Source of the DNA: Pelomonas sp. Root1237 | GTDB lineage: Bacteria; Pseudomonadota; Gammaproteobacteria; Burkholderiales; Burkholderiaceae_C | Direction of reading: 5' to 3' | Length of the DNA stretch: 64,000 bases | Assembly: GCF_001425055.1 (NCBI RefSeq) | Contig: NZ_LMDK01000001.1 | Span: 757,845-821,844 of the forward strand | Shown here: positions 36,210-44,285 of the stretch, piece by piece | Layout: each line of letters opens with the position of its first letter | Position numbering within the stretch: the first letter of the stretch is position 1 | Translations under genes and position numbers: made by a program | The notes under the pieces: model-generated | Database searches by the model: none | Told to the model about the DNA's origin: nothing | Seen by the model: only the letters and a program-made list of their open reading frames with translations

Positions 36210-38216
36210 TCAGAACAATTCCTGCGGTGGCTCGGCGGTGTCGAGCTCGTTGGGGTCAACCAACTGCTTGAGGACCACTTCATAGCTCTCCGTCGACTGG
36301 CACAGCAAAACGTCAGCCTGCGAAGGGTGCAGGGTGACCTTGCGGCGCTTGCGGTAGCTGATGCTGAAGTGAGGTGCGTAGATCGGGTTGAGGATCAGGT
36401 CTGTCTGAGCGATGTCGTAGTCCGACTTGTTCTTGGTGTCCTTCGCCTCGTAGAGCACCGACCAGATCTTGGCTTCACGGAGCAGGAGGTTGGCCTTGTC
36501 GGACAGCTTCGCCCAGTCGGCGTTGTCGATGGAGAGGTGGTTCACCTCTGGCTCGCTTTGACTGCGGCGACGATTGAAGGCCTCGAAGACACGGCCGAGC
36601 CGGCCGGTGATCTCCAGCAGCTGATTGCCGTGTCCACCGAGCTGGAGGATGTCCTGGAAGAGCTTGTCCGACACCTGCTTGGCCGCGTTGGCCTGGGTAT
36701 CGATGTCGACGCGCAAGGGTCCGGAGACGTCCTTGCCGCCTTGCCGCTTGAACGCCAAGGCCAGGGTGGCGTGGCACAGCGCCTGGAAGAAGCGCAGGTT
36801 CGGATCCGCCATCATGCAGAAGCGGTCGAACCCGGCGTAGTTGATGTTGGCTCGTCTCGGCAGGCCGGCGTAGAGGTGGAACAGGCAACCGTGCAGGTTG
36901 TTGTCGATCCACCCCCCGACCTTGTGAAAGGCGTCCGCCGGGCTAGGGCTCTTGATTGCCGCGTGGTACTGGTCCAGCAGGTCCTTGCCGATCTGGCTGC
37001 GCCGGTTCAGCAGCGCGCCCATGACGATGCTCACCTCAGGGTGTGCGTCGTCGATCAGCTCATCGGCGGTGACCTTCTTGGTGAGCTTCTGCAGGACAAG
37101 ACCCTTCTGGATCATGTCGCGCAGCCGCTTCTTGAGGACAGGGTCCTTCAGCGCGTCTGCAGCGATGCTGGCCGCGCTCGGGCTCGGAAGGATCTCCCGC
37201 ACGCAGCGTAAGACCTGATCGCGGTAGGGCTTCGACAACCGTTGCTTCAGGTACTTGGGATCGTGAAGCTGCTCCGGCTTGAACAGGGGGCAGTCGAACT
37301 GGGCCTCGGCCTGGTGCACGCGCAACAGGAAAAGTTCTGCCGCGAGGAGCTCGAACTCGCCCGTCTTGTACGACAGCTGTTCCTCAAGATCGATGGTGCG
37401 GAGGTCATGCCCTTCCACCACGCGCTCGTCGCTGCTTGTCTTGAAATCAACGACGGCCTGCTTCTTGTGCGCAATGTTGACGACGAGGCGATCACTTGGG
37501 TGCTTGATCGCGTCACAGATGACCTCCCGGTGCGGGCTGGGCAGGTTCTCGAACTCGTCGATAAAGGCCCGGAACTCCAGCTCCGCTAGGCGTTGCGTTG
37601 AAGCCGCGAGGTCACGCGCGAACCGAGGAAGCGCTGAAGCGAAGTCGATGAACTTGGGCTGCGGCGCATGCTTCGGGTTGCGCACCCAGTCCTCGAGATC
37701 CACGAGCCTGAGGTCCATGACGTCCTCGAGCGCGCTCACTCGACGATCTTCGACTCCGAGTTGCTTGCAGAGCGCTACGCTGAGCTGCGGGTCGCCGACA
37801 TCGATGCGCCCGCCGACGAAGTTGGCCGAGCGGATGGACTCCACAGCTTGGCAGGCGTCCTTCAGCAGGTTGAGGGCGACGTAGTGCGAGAACGCCAGCT
37901 TGGCTGGCTGCTCGCCCAGCCAAGCCGCGCTCATCAGCCCGCAGAAGCCCGTGTCCGGGCGGATGTACAGGCCGACCGACTTCAGCTCGGACTCGAGGAT
38001 GTCCACGCGCTTGGCATTCAACGACGAGCCGTGGCTGAAGTAGCGGATGAACATCGTCTTGCCGCATCCGCGGCCGCCCAAGATGCGCACCGAACCCTTC
38101 CCCGTGAAGGTAGGGATGCGCTCCAGGAAAGGCGGCACGATGAACTGCGAGAACAGCGAGTCCGATGACAGGTAGTCGGCACGGGGATCTAGGAAGAGAT
38201 CGGCAATCGCGGTCAT
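36210..38216 (-). CDS. ORC/CDC6-like AAA+ ATPase
   Basis: 668 residues. Walker A is GGRGCGKT at 47-54 and Walker B FIDEFENL at 218-225, with an N-terminal SDSLFSQFIVPPFLERI that aligns with ORC/CDC6-type STAND-like ATPases of prokaryotic conflict systems. The remaining 400 residues are mostly helical (VLKKRLRDMIQKGLVLQKLTKKVTADELIDDAHPE) with a C-terminal beta region (YAPHFSISYRKRRKVTLHPSQ). It is flanked by the phosphoribosyltransferase-like gene 7 bp upstream and the unknown gene 8 bp downstream. It probably acts as the ATP-dependent sensor or switch; that role is inferred. Confidence 0.82.
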   Translation of the reverse strand: MTAIADLFLDPRADYLSSDSLFSQFIVPPFLERIPTFTGKGSVRILGGRGCGKTMFIRYFSHGSSLNAKRVDILESELKSVGLYIRPDTGFCGLMSAAWLGEQPAKLAFSHYVALNLLKDACQAVESIRSANFVGGRIDVGDPQLSVALCKQLGVEDRRVSALEDVMDLRLVDLEDWVRNPKHAPQPKFIDFASALPRFARDLAASTQRLAELEFRAFIDEFENLPSPHREVICDAIKHPSDRLVVNIAHKKQAVVDFKTSSDERVVEGHDLRTIDLEEQLSYKTGEFELLAAELFLLRVHQAEAQFDCPLFKPEQLHDPKYLKQRLSKPYRDQVLRCVREILPSPSAASIAADALKDPVLKKRLRDMIQKGLVLQKLTKKVTADELIDDAHPEVSIVMGALLNRRSQIGKDLLDQYHAAIKSPSPADAFHKVGGWIDNNLHGCLFHLYAGLPRRANINYAGFDRFCMMADPNLRFFQALCHATLALAFKRQGGKDVSGPLRVDIDTQANAAKQVSDKLFQDILQLGGHGNQLLEITGRLGRVFEAFNRRRSQSEPEVNHLSIDNADWAKLSDKANLLLREAKIWSVLYEAKDTKNKSDYDIAQTDLILNPIYAPHFSISYRKRRKVTLHPSQADVLLCQSTESYEVVLKQLVDPNELDTAEPPQELF

Positions 38217-38223
38217 CTCGCCC

Positions 38224-39132
38224 TCATCGGATCAAGAGGTTGTTCCAGGTCGCCGTCTGCGCGTACATGATCGGCAAGGTGTTGTTCGGCGTGGCATGGT
38301 GAAAGCCAAGCAACAGTTCAAGGGCGTAGTCGCCGGCAGCACGGATGCCATGGGACTTGCACAGGTCCTCGACGAACTGACGGACATCGGCGACGGTGTT
38401 GACCTGGTCGACGGCCCACATCTCGGGCTTGTTCGCGTCGCCGCGGAAGAAGCGATGCTGTTCACCGAACTGCTCGACGGGACAGACCTTCATCCACGGA
38501 CACTCCGTCGCCAGGTGGTCAAGGCCGGTATGGAAGGCTGCAAGCGGGCAGTAGATCAACGTGCGATTGGCCGCTTCCTGCTCCAACTTGTACTTGTCGC
38601 AGAACGCCTTGAACTGTGTGCCCGTGCCCAGCATGTCGTCGACAAAGACCAAGCATTTCACCGCCTTCGGCAGCGTGCCGATGTTCTCTGGCAGGCAGGT
38701 GAGCGACTTGTCGACGCCTCCGAGGCGATGCAATTCCCGCATCACCAAGGCGCCACTCTTACCTGGCGTGCGGCCCTTGGGGTCGTCAACCTCAACAAAC
38801 CTGACCAGACGCCCCATTCCAGGCGAGCGCAGTGAGGCGACAAACTCATCGACGCTGCGTACGGCGGCGCCCGAACGCCGAAGCTCGGACGGAAGGATGC
38901 ACTCGAGGATGTGGCCGATGGCGCTGCCGACCATTGGCTCCGAGCGGAAGGTCAAGTTCTCCAGCAGCCGGGCGCCGAGATACTGCTCTTCGTCCGTGAC
39001 CAGGTTGCTGAGCCACTTGTCGAACTGCGTCTCGGTGATTCCCGTCACGACGTTCCTGGAGAGCAGCAGGCGAAAGCGTCGCTCAACCTGTTCAAACAGG
39101 CCGGCATGCTTCTCCGCCACATGGAAAGTCAT
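38224..39132 (-). CDS. Phosphoribosyltransferase-like protein (PRTase-CE type)
   Basis: 302 residues from MTFHVAEKHA at 39132, preceded by the strong site GAGGAGGAGAA; a longer frame to 39186 lacks one. The PRPP-binding signature is LVFVDDMLGTGTQ at 161-173, with PGKSGALVMREL at 123-134 upstream. The C-terminus carries HHATPNNTLPIMY (278-290), a tail characteristic of phosphoribosyltransferase-like proteins found in conflict islands. An N-terminal helical region (1-100) is extra to ordinary PRTases. It heads a compact three-gene operon with an ORC/CDC6-like ATPase. It may modify a nucleotide or protein using PRPP during infection; this is a prediction. Confidence 0.8.
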   Translation of the reverse strand: MTFHVAEKHAGLFEQVERRFRLLLSRNVVTGITETQFDKWLSNLVTDEEQYLGARLLENLTFRSEPMVGSAIGHILECILPSELRRSGAAVRSVDEFVASLRSPGMGRLVRFVEVDDPKGRTPGKSGALVMRELHRLGGVDKSLTCLPENIGTLPKAVKCLVFVDDMLGTGTQFKAFCDKYKLEQEAANRTLIYCPLAAFHTGLDHLATECPWMKVCPVEQFGEQHRFFRGDANKPEMWAVDQVNTVADVRQFVEDLCKSHGIRAAGDYALELLLGFHHATPNNTLPIMYAQTATWNNLLIR

Positions 39133-39499
39133 TTCTCCTCCTCGCCTCGCGCAAGTCTGCGCGCTCCGTCGCGGCGTCTCGGCCACTTGGCGCGCATTGG
39201 CGCCGCTAGCACTTTGAATCCAAGTCTAGTCCTGATCCGCTGGCAGCCCCGAACATGAGCGCTTGCTGATGCTTGCCCAGTGCCTTGCCAGCTCACCGCT
39301 GGCGGGCAGGCTGAACGTCGGTCTCTAGCGCTGGAAACTGCTGCGGACGGGCCGGCGCACAGGCACCCCAACGAACCTGTATGCCGCCGAGGCATAGGTT
39401 GTATGCCCAGAAATACCGGTCCATGACGTCGGTGCGAAATCGACGCGATGGCTGCGGCCACGCGCCGAGAATCCATTCCAGATACCAGGGGAGGTTCTG
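39133..39499. other. Intergenic region between cassette and metallopeptidase gene, with inverted repeat
   Basis: No gene is supported in these 367 bp. TATGCC (39380-39385) and GGCATA (39391-39396) form an inverted repeat within a slightly longer imperfect one, and TATGCC recurs at 39402-39407. They lie about 100 bp before the plus-strand gene at 39500, so an operator is possible. The segment must also contain the promoter of the minus-strand cassette. Confidence 0.4.
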
Positions 39500-40639
39500 A
39501 TGACTTCAGGCGAGCCGGCCGACGACGCTTTCAACGAACAGGAGTGGCAGCGATTTGTCGCCCACCTTCAGGGAACGCTAGTCAGCGAGGGCGCTGAAGA
39601 TTTCTTGGCGGGACAACGACGCTGGTTCGAGAGCAATCGAGAACGCCTTGCTGCGAAGTTCGACGACATCGCCGCCTCACAGGGCGGCACGCCGAATCCG
39701 CTCAACAACCCTTTCCTGACGTTCCAGGACCAGACCGGGTACGACTCGGTGTTTGCAAAGCAGATCTTCACGCCAATCCTCGAGAAAGCGCTGGCGGCGG
39801 CGCGCCAGTTGGGCCTGTCGATACAGCGACCAGTTGTGCTCGCCAATGCCCCTAGCGTAGAGCCGTCGCCCTCGGGCTGGCCCTCGGCCGACAAGCACAT
39901 CCTCTTCATAGGGCAAGGGACGTCGAGCTTCTGCAACTACTGGTCAAAGATTTTCGCAGCGACCATCTACGCCATCGCCAAGATCCCGGAGGCGGAACGC
40001 TCGAGCGAGGCCGCGATCCTTGCTGTGCGTGATGCCGCGGTCATTCTTCCAGGCATCAAGCTGTTGATGCGCTATGTGAGGTCGGATTCGATGCTTGGGT
40101 TCGGTGAGTTCAAGCAGGACTCGCGCTTGGATTTTCATCGATTGGAGATTTGCCGCTCCATGGAGACCTTCATCGTTGGGCACGAGCTGGGCCACTTCAT
40201 CCTGCACGAGCGACATCCAGAGACCAACGGCGTTCCTCCTGGCATGACGCTCAAGGAGATGGAGCTCGGTTGCGATGCTCTCGGCTTTGCGATCTGCCGT
40301 GCAGTAGGAGATGCGGAGAGAAGCGAGACATCTCGGCATCTGATCGGCCCGGCCCTACTGTTTTACGCCCTGCGCCTTTGCGACGATGTGGGCTACATGG
40401 TTCTGGAGCAGCCGTCTTCGGAGAGCGAAACGCATCCGTCCCCTCAAGAGCGGATTCAAGACCTGTTCTCCTATGCCGAGATGGTCGCGCCCGCAGGGGA
40501 TTTGGTGGTGCCCATCGAGGAGGCGTTGGACTACGCCATCGTGCTGGGCTCGCAAGTGAAGGTCGCGCTGTTTCGGGCCAGTGCCGAAAGGGAGCCGGAT
40601 GACGACGACATTGCCAGGCGGCTTCGACCAAACCAATGA
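39500..40639 (+). CDS. Putative zinc metallopeptidase (HELGH)
   Basis: 379 residues with a good ribosome site (GGGAGG). The central motif VGHELGHFILHERH places the zinc-binding HELGH at 228-232. Glu255 and Asp259 in KEMELGCDALGF are candidates for the third ligand of a gluzincin-like site, in a pattern reminiscent of ImmA/IrrE (M78) peptidases. The N-terminal 200 residues were not recognised and lack a signal peptide, so it is probably cytoplasmic. It stands alone next to a putative defence cassette, where ImmA-like proteases often act as switches. Catalysis is inferred. Confidence 0.7.
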   Translation: MTSGEPADDAFNEQEWQRFVAHLQGTLVSEGAEDFLAGQRRWFESNRERLAAKFDDIAASQGGTPNPLNNPFLTFQDQTGYDSVFAKQIFTPILEKALAAARQLGLSIQRPVVLANAPSVEPSPSGWPSADKHILFIGQGTSSFCNYWSKIFAATIYAIAKIPEAERSSEAAILAVRDAAVILPGIKLLMRYVRSDSMLGFGEFKQDSRLDFHRLEICRSMETFIVGHELGHFILHERHPETNGVPPGMTLKEMELGCDALGFAICRAVGDAERSETSRHLIGPALLFYALRLCDDVGYMVLEQPSSESETHPSPQERIQDLFSYAEMVAPAGDLVVPIEEALDYAIVLGSQVKVALFRASAEREPDDDDIARRLRPNQ

Positions 40640-40750
40640 CCGTTCGTCCTCACGGCGAGGTAGTCGAAGAGCGACTGACGCAACTGCCGCATATTTCATG
40701 ACTCGCTGGGCGAACAGACCAGCGGATACAGGTCTGAGCGCGAATCCTGT

Positions 40751-41533
40751 TCAGCCGACGTGTCGATTCCACGTCGGGTTCGCCATCCACCTCGGAATTT
40801 CACTCGCTTTGTAGAAGTAGCGAATGATCGCCATGGCCGCTTCTGGAAGCGAGCATGGATCCGCATTGAGCAAGTCTTGAAGCGCAGTCGGCTCGTTCAG
40901 CTTGTCCGCGTGGCGGGCCTGGTCGCGTCGCTTGAAGTGAGTCACGGAATCTCGCAGATGCTTCAGCGCCACATAGTCTTGCCACACCTTCTTCCCAGCC
41001 GGCGTTGGTAGGCCCAGCAGATCCGGCACGATGCGCTTGAGCTTCTCGTCCGTGGTGACGTTTCGCTCCACGTCCTCTGGAGAGAGGTGCTCCCAGGCCT
41101 TCTTGCGTTTAAGCTTGAGTGGCCCCGTTGCCTCATCGATGACGACGCTGTTGGCGAAAGCTTCTGCCGCAGCGTAGCTGCTCATTGCGGCGGTCATCGC
41201 GAGCTCCAGGTAGTCGAAGAGAACCTCTGCAGTGCTGACGTCCGCCTGTCCGACGGCCATGCCTGGAGTGAGAACCGCTTCCTTCCACTGGATCGTCGGC
41301 TTCAAGTTCGCCGCGGCCCGTGCCGCCCTCCAGCCCGCATTCAGGTGCAGCGCAGTCGCGCTTGGCGTCGTAAAGCTGGTTTGCCTATGGGCCGTGACCA
41401 AGGTGGTGACCTGATGGGCCGCCCGCGGTGCAGGAAGTGGCGTGCCGTCTACGCCAGCCACCCATAAGGCCTTGGCGCACCGCCAATCGCCAAGCATTGG
41501 GGAGTAGTTGTCGGGTGCTTCCGCAGCTTCCAT
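40751..41533 (-). CDS. Putative HEPN-like protein
   Basis: 260 residues from MEAAEAPDNY at 41533 (ATG preceded by GAGGGG; an in-frame TTG at 41545 is less likely). The C-terminal half is helical: VLFDYLELAMTAAMSSYAAAEAFAN (104-128) and WQDYVALKHLRDSVTHF (184-200), where Arg194-Asp...His199 gives the Rx4H motif of HEPN ribonucleases. A helical pair with such a motif in an accessory region suggests a toxin or effector RNase. The N-terminal domain is unknown. Assignment is by motif only. Confidence 0.6.
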   Translation of the reverse strand: MEAAEAPDNYSPMLGDWRCAKALWVAGVDGTPLPAPRAAHQVTTLVTAHRQTSFTTPSATALHLNAGWRAARAAANLKPTIQWKEAVLTPGMAVGQADVSTAEVLFDYLELAMTAAMSSYAAAEAFANSVVIDEATGPLKLKRKKAWEHLSPEDVERNVTTDEKLKRIVPDLLGLPTPAGKKVWQDYVALKHLRDSVTHFKRRDQARHADKLNEPTALQDLLNADPCSLPEAAMAIIRYFYKASEIPRWMANPTWNRHVG

Positions 41534-41564
41534 GTATCCCCTCAACGGAGGTCAGAGATGATGC

Positions 41565-41807
41565 TCAGTATTGGAAACGCAGACGCTCATCAAGCTTTGC
41601 ATAATCCGGCGCGCCCTGAGCATCAGGTCCAGCGTCTTCTGAGCACGGAATCCAGCGCCTGATGAGCACCTTGTCCGGACGTGTAGTGCAGGCCAGCGTG
41701 TCCGGCGACTCGGCCATTCGGTTCAGCGCCGCGTGCAGAGATGCCGACTGCTTCAAGCTGGTAGACGCCGCTCGGCTTTGCGAGCCGTAGGGCAGCAATG
41801 TGCCCAA
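41565..41807 (-). CDS. Possible small gene or relic upstream of the HEPN-like gene
   Basis: 80 codons from a TTG (MGTLLPYGSQ...) with GC-rich third positions and a tail RRWIPCSEDAGPDAQGAPDY, ending 31 bp before the HEPN-like start. In the overlapping frame further upstream, protein-like sequence VQEIWRARDIPNRRGLRT occurs (about 41880-41815). This suggests one older gene broken by a frameshift. Family not recognised. Confidence 0.3.
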   Translation of the reverse strand: MGTLLPYGSQSRAASTSLKQSASLHAALNRMAESPDTLACTTRPDKVLIRRWIPCSEDAGPDAQGAPDYAKLDERLRFQY

Positions 41808-42444
41808 ACACGCCGGCAGGCACTGTTCTCAGCCCACGTCGGTTGGGGATATCGCGTGCGCGCCAAATTTCCTGAACGCGTGTCTGGACGGGTCCGAATG
41901 AGGCTGATTTTGGCGTTGCTGGACGGTTCGAGGAGTGCATGAAAGGTCTGCCTGGCCGCCCAAATTTCCGGGCTCAGCACGGCTACAACACCTCTGCTGA
42001 TGGTCGCTCGGAGGTGGCGCTATCGCCTCAGCGCCTCCCATAGGAAGGTCTGCCTCGGCGGGATTCGGCCTGTACTGGTAATTGCTGGTAATTCTCGATA
42101 ATTGGGCGGGAAGAGCCGGTTGGGCTCCCCGGTGCCAGCGCCAAATTTACAGCGCTATCAGATTAGGCCCTCCCTGGGCAACAGCCACGGCGGGTATCGT
42201 CCATTGAGACAACCAACGACAGGTGGCGGGACCGCTTCAGGCTGGTTTCAGCCGCTCGGATCCGGCAGTCGAGCGGCTGCAAAGTGCCCAAACCGGAAGC
42301 TCGCGATCGACGACCAAGGACGGCGCCGCAGCGATTGCGGCCTTCCGCGGCAAGTAGCAAGGTTCACGGTATGGGACATGAAGCCGTCATCGGCTCGCCT
42401 GTCGCCGTGCCAGCAGGGATGACAGCTGTCCGGGGAAGCAGCCG
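41808..42444. other. Stretch without a supported gene
   Basis: No frame gives convincing homology. Short frames on both strands (for example NRKLAIDDQGRRRSDCGLP near 42290-42350) are fragments without starts or known motifs. Together with the relics on either side this looks like recombination debris inside the island. Confidence 0.5.
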
Positions 42445-42745
42445 GCCAAGCGAGCTGGCCGCGGGTCTACGTGCGCGAGGACATGCGCGGCAAGGGTGTC
42501 GGCCGGGCGCTCTACGAGCGGCTACTGCCGCTGCTGGCGGAACTGGGCTACTTCCAGGCCTTTGCCGGCATCGCCCTGCCGAATGCTGGCAGCGTGGGCC
42601 TACACGAGGCGGTTGGTTTCGAGGCGCTGGGCGTCTATCGCAACGTTGGCTTCAAGAACGCGAGTGGCGAGACGTGGGCTGGTGGCAGAAGAGCCTCCGC
42701 CCGCTGGACGTGCCGTCAACGCCCTTGTCGTTTCTTAGTGCTTAG
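42445..42745 (+). pseudogene. GNAT acetyltransferase relic (ArsN/phosphinothricin-acetyltransferase-like)
   Basis: The frame reads VYVREDMRGKGVGRALYERLLPLL, the acetyl-CoA pyrophosphate loop of GNAT enzymes, and continues through ALPNAGSVGLHEAVGFEALG to YRNVGFKN. At about 42660 it must shift one base to continue as EWRDVGWWQKSLRPLD, the conserved end of this family. The first 90 or so residues are absent and no start codon is present. A truncated, frameshifted gene; with the arsR relic it suggests a decayed arsenic-resistance cluster. Confidence 0.75.
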
Positions 42746-43077
42746 GTTCGCCCCTGCGGCCAAAACATGATGACGCCCATGCCGACGAAGCATATGGCTA
42801 CGCCCACCAAGTCGCTTCTGGATGGCTCGATCTTGTCCACCAGCCACAGCCAGAGAATGGCAACGCCGATGTAAACCCCGCCGTAGGCCGCATAGACGCG
42901 CCCGGCGGCCGTGGGATGTTGGGCCAGCAGCCATGCGAACAACGCGAGGCTCAACGCCGCCGGCAGCAGCAACCAGGGCGATTTGCCCTGCTTCAACCAC
43001 AGGTAGGGCAGATAGCAGCCGACGATCTCGGCCAACGCCGTCGCGACGAACAAGCCGAAGGTCTTGAGGATTTCCAT
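42742..43077 (-). CDS. YnfA/UPF0060 family small membrane protein
   Basis: 111 residues from [10 protein letters not shown] at 43077, the family's usual length (about 108-110). Four transmembrane helices are visible: [57 protein letters not shown] and [18 protein letters not shown]. The first helix contains the hallmark [13 protein letters not shown]. The family resembles small multidrug transporters, and its transport activity is not established. It is divergent from the MerR-controlled mini-operon, with the shared gap holding that promoter. Confidence 0.9.
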   Translation of the reverse strand: MEILKTFGLFVATALAEIVGCYLPYLWLKQGKSPWLLLPAALSLALFAWLLAQHPTAAGRVYAAYGGVYIGVAILWLWLVDKIEPSRSDLVGVAICFVGMGVIMFWPQGRT

Positions 43078-43114
43078 CAGCTCATTGTCCTCAGACGGCG
43101 TTGGCAAGAATCGC

Positions 43115-43145
43115 TTGCTCCTCAAGTGGCTTGAGGTTCTACCTT
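43115..43145 (+). promoter_or_regulatory. MerR-type promoter with dyad in a 19-bp spacer
   Basis: -35 TTGCTC (43115-43120) and -10 TACCTT (43140-43145) are separated by 19 bp. The spacer holds the dyad CCTCAAG-TGG-CTTGAGG (43120-43136), typical of MerR-family operators. It is 26 bp upstream of the small transporter gene whose operon ends with a MerR regulator, so autoregulation by that regulator is expected. Confidence 0.75.
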
Positions 43146-43171
43146 GTCGATCTGATCATCAAGGAGCCCTC

Positions 43172-43441
43172 ATGAAACCCTGGAAACTTGCTCTTGGCCT
43201 TGGGGCCGCCTGTGCCGCGTGCTGCGCTATCCCGCTGCTGGGCATCGCTGGCGGGCTCGCAGCGTTTGGAAGTGCGCTGTGGGCATGTGCCGACGAGTTC
43301 CTGCCCGCTGCAGCCGTCCTGGCCGTGATCGCGCTAGGCCTGCTTGGCGTTTTGTGGTGGAAGCGACGCGACGCCGCCCACCGTGCCAAGTGCGAGTGCG
43401 CCGAGGCGTGTTCCACGGAGGCCCAGCATGCTTGCCGCTGA
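43172..43441 (+). CDS. Small MerF/MerT-like two-helix metal-transport protein
   Basis: 89 residues from the ATG at 43172 with AAGGAG upstream. Helix 1 carries a vicinal cysteine pair (GAACAACCAIPLLGIAGG) as in MerF/MerT mercuric transporters; helix 2 is LPAAAVLAVIALGLLGVLWW. The cytoplasmic tail has further cysteines (AKCECAEACSTEAQHAC). It is controlled by the MerR-type promoter and followed by a Cys-containing protein and a MerR regulator. The metal is unknown; mercury or another soft metal is likely. Confidence 0.65.
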   Translation: MKPWKLALGLGAACAACCAIPLLGIAGGLAAFGSALWACADEFLPAAAVLAVIALGLLGVLWWKRRDAAHRAKCECAEACSTEAQHACR

Positions 43442-43787
43442 GCCGGCGCCGATTGCCTGCACGTTGGGTCCATCTGAGATGGGGCCTCGCCTGGTGCGGA
43501 TTCGTCAGCTCACACAGGCGTTTCTGCGCTCTCACGAGCTCAGAGGCTCGACGCTGCACTTGGTCTACGACCCTGGTGTCCAGGAGGAGTTGGCGCAGGT
43601 CGTGGAACTGGAAAGAAGCTGCTGCGCCTTCCTGGAGTTCCGATTGACGTCCGACGCCGACGCCGTTCGACTGGACATCACAGGCCCCGAGCAAAACGCT
43701 GCCAGCGCGCGCTGGCTGTTCTCCCAGTTCCTGCCCGCTGCGGAAGCTGAAAGCCCGTCAGGTTCGGGCTGCGGATGCAAACGCTAA
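43428..43787 (+). CDS. Cys-rich-tailed protein of the MerR mini-operon
   Basis: 119 residues from MLAAEPAPIAC at 43428 with GGAG seven bases upstream; it overlaps the preceding gene by 14 bp. It contains ELERSCCAFLEFRL (a CC pair near the middle) and ends SGSGCGCKR. The helical and strand pattern suggests a small soluble alpha/beta domain. Function unknown; cysteine placement and operon context suggest metal binding or delivery to the neighbouring transporter. Confidence 0.65.
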   Translation: MLAAEPAPIACTLGPSEMGPRLVRIRQLTQAFLRSHELRGSTLHLVYDPGVQEELAQVVELERSCCAFLEFRLTSDADAVRLDITGPEQNAASARWLFSQFLPAAEAESPSGSGCGCKR

Positions 43788-43796
43788 GCTGAGCGC

Positions 43797-44267
43797 ATGA
43801 ACAAGTCGCCGAACCGCTCCATTGGCGTGGTCGCCCAGCAGACCGGCTGCTCGGTGCCGACGATCCGGTACTACGAGGAGATCGGGCTGCTGCCGCCGGG
43901 GCCGCGCACGGAAGCCGGCCGGCGGGTCTACGGCGACGCCGCCGTAGGTCGCCTGACCTTCATCCGGCGCTGCCGCGATTTCGGGTTCTCCATCGATCAG
44001 GTGCGTGAGCTGGTGAGCCTGGTCGACGAACCCGATCGGCCTTGCGTTGAGGTGCGCGACATCGCGGCGCGGCACCTGGACCAGGTTCGGGAGAAGCTTG
44101 CTGAGCTGCGGGCGCTCGAAGCCAACATGACCCAGTTCGTGCATAGCTGCGATACGGCATGCGCTGGCGGGGCTGCCGTCGACTGCACCATCCTGGAAGA
44201 CCTCGCTGTGCCAGGCGGTCGAGCGGGCGTTGCAGTCGATCGCAGTTGCTGCACGAGTCAACGCTAA
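43797..44267 (+). CDS. MerR-family metal-responsive regulator
   Basis: 156 residues. The N-terminal winged helix is typical (SIGVVAQQTGCSVPTIRYYEEIGLLPPGPRTEAGRRVY, about 8-45), followed by the dimer helix. Cysteines at 83 (RPCVEV), 118 and 122 (HSCDTAC) and 130 (VDCTIL) match in spacing the three-thiol site of MerR (82, 117, 126). It is the third gene of the mini-operon, whose promoter has a MerR dyad. It likely senses a soft or thiophilic metal. Confidence 0.85.
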   Translation: MNKSPNRSIGVVAQQTGCSVPTIRYYEEIGLLPPGPRTEAGRRVYGDAAVGRLTFIRRCRDFGFSIDQVRELVSLVDEPDRPCVEVRDIAARHLDQVREKLAELRALEANMTQFVHSCDTACAGGAAVDCTILEDLAVPGGRAGVAVDRSCCTSQR

Positions 44268-44285
44268 CTCTGTTCCTTTCCGTGA

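Noticed and set aside
42743-43000. Minus-strand alternative frame at the ynfA locus
   Set aside because: The ynfA frame shows four hydrophobic helices and the [13 protein letters not shown] signature; the other frame is a shadow.
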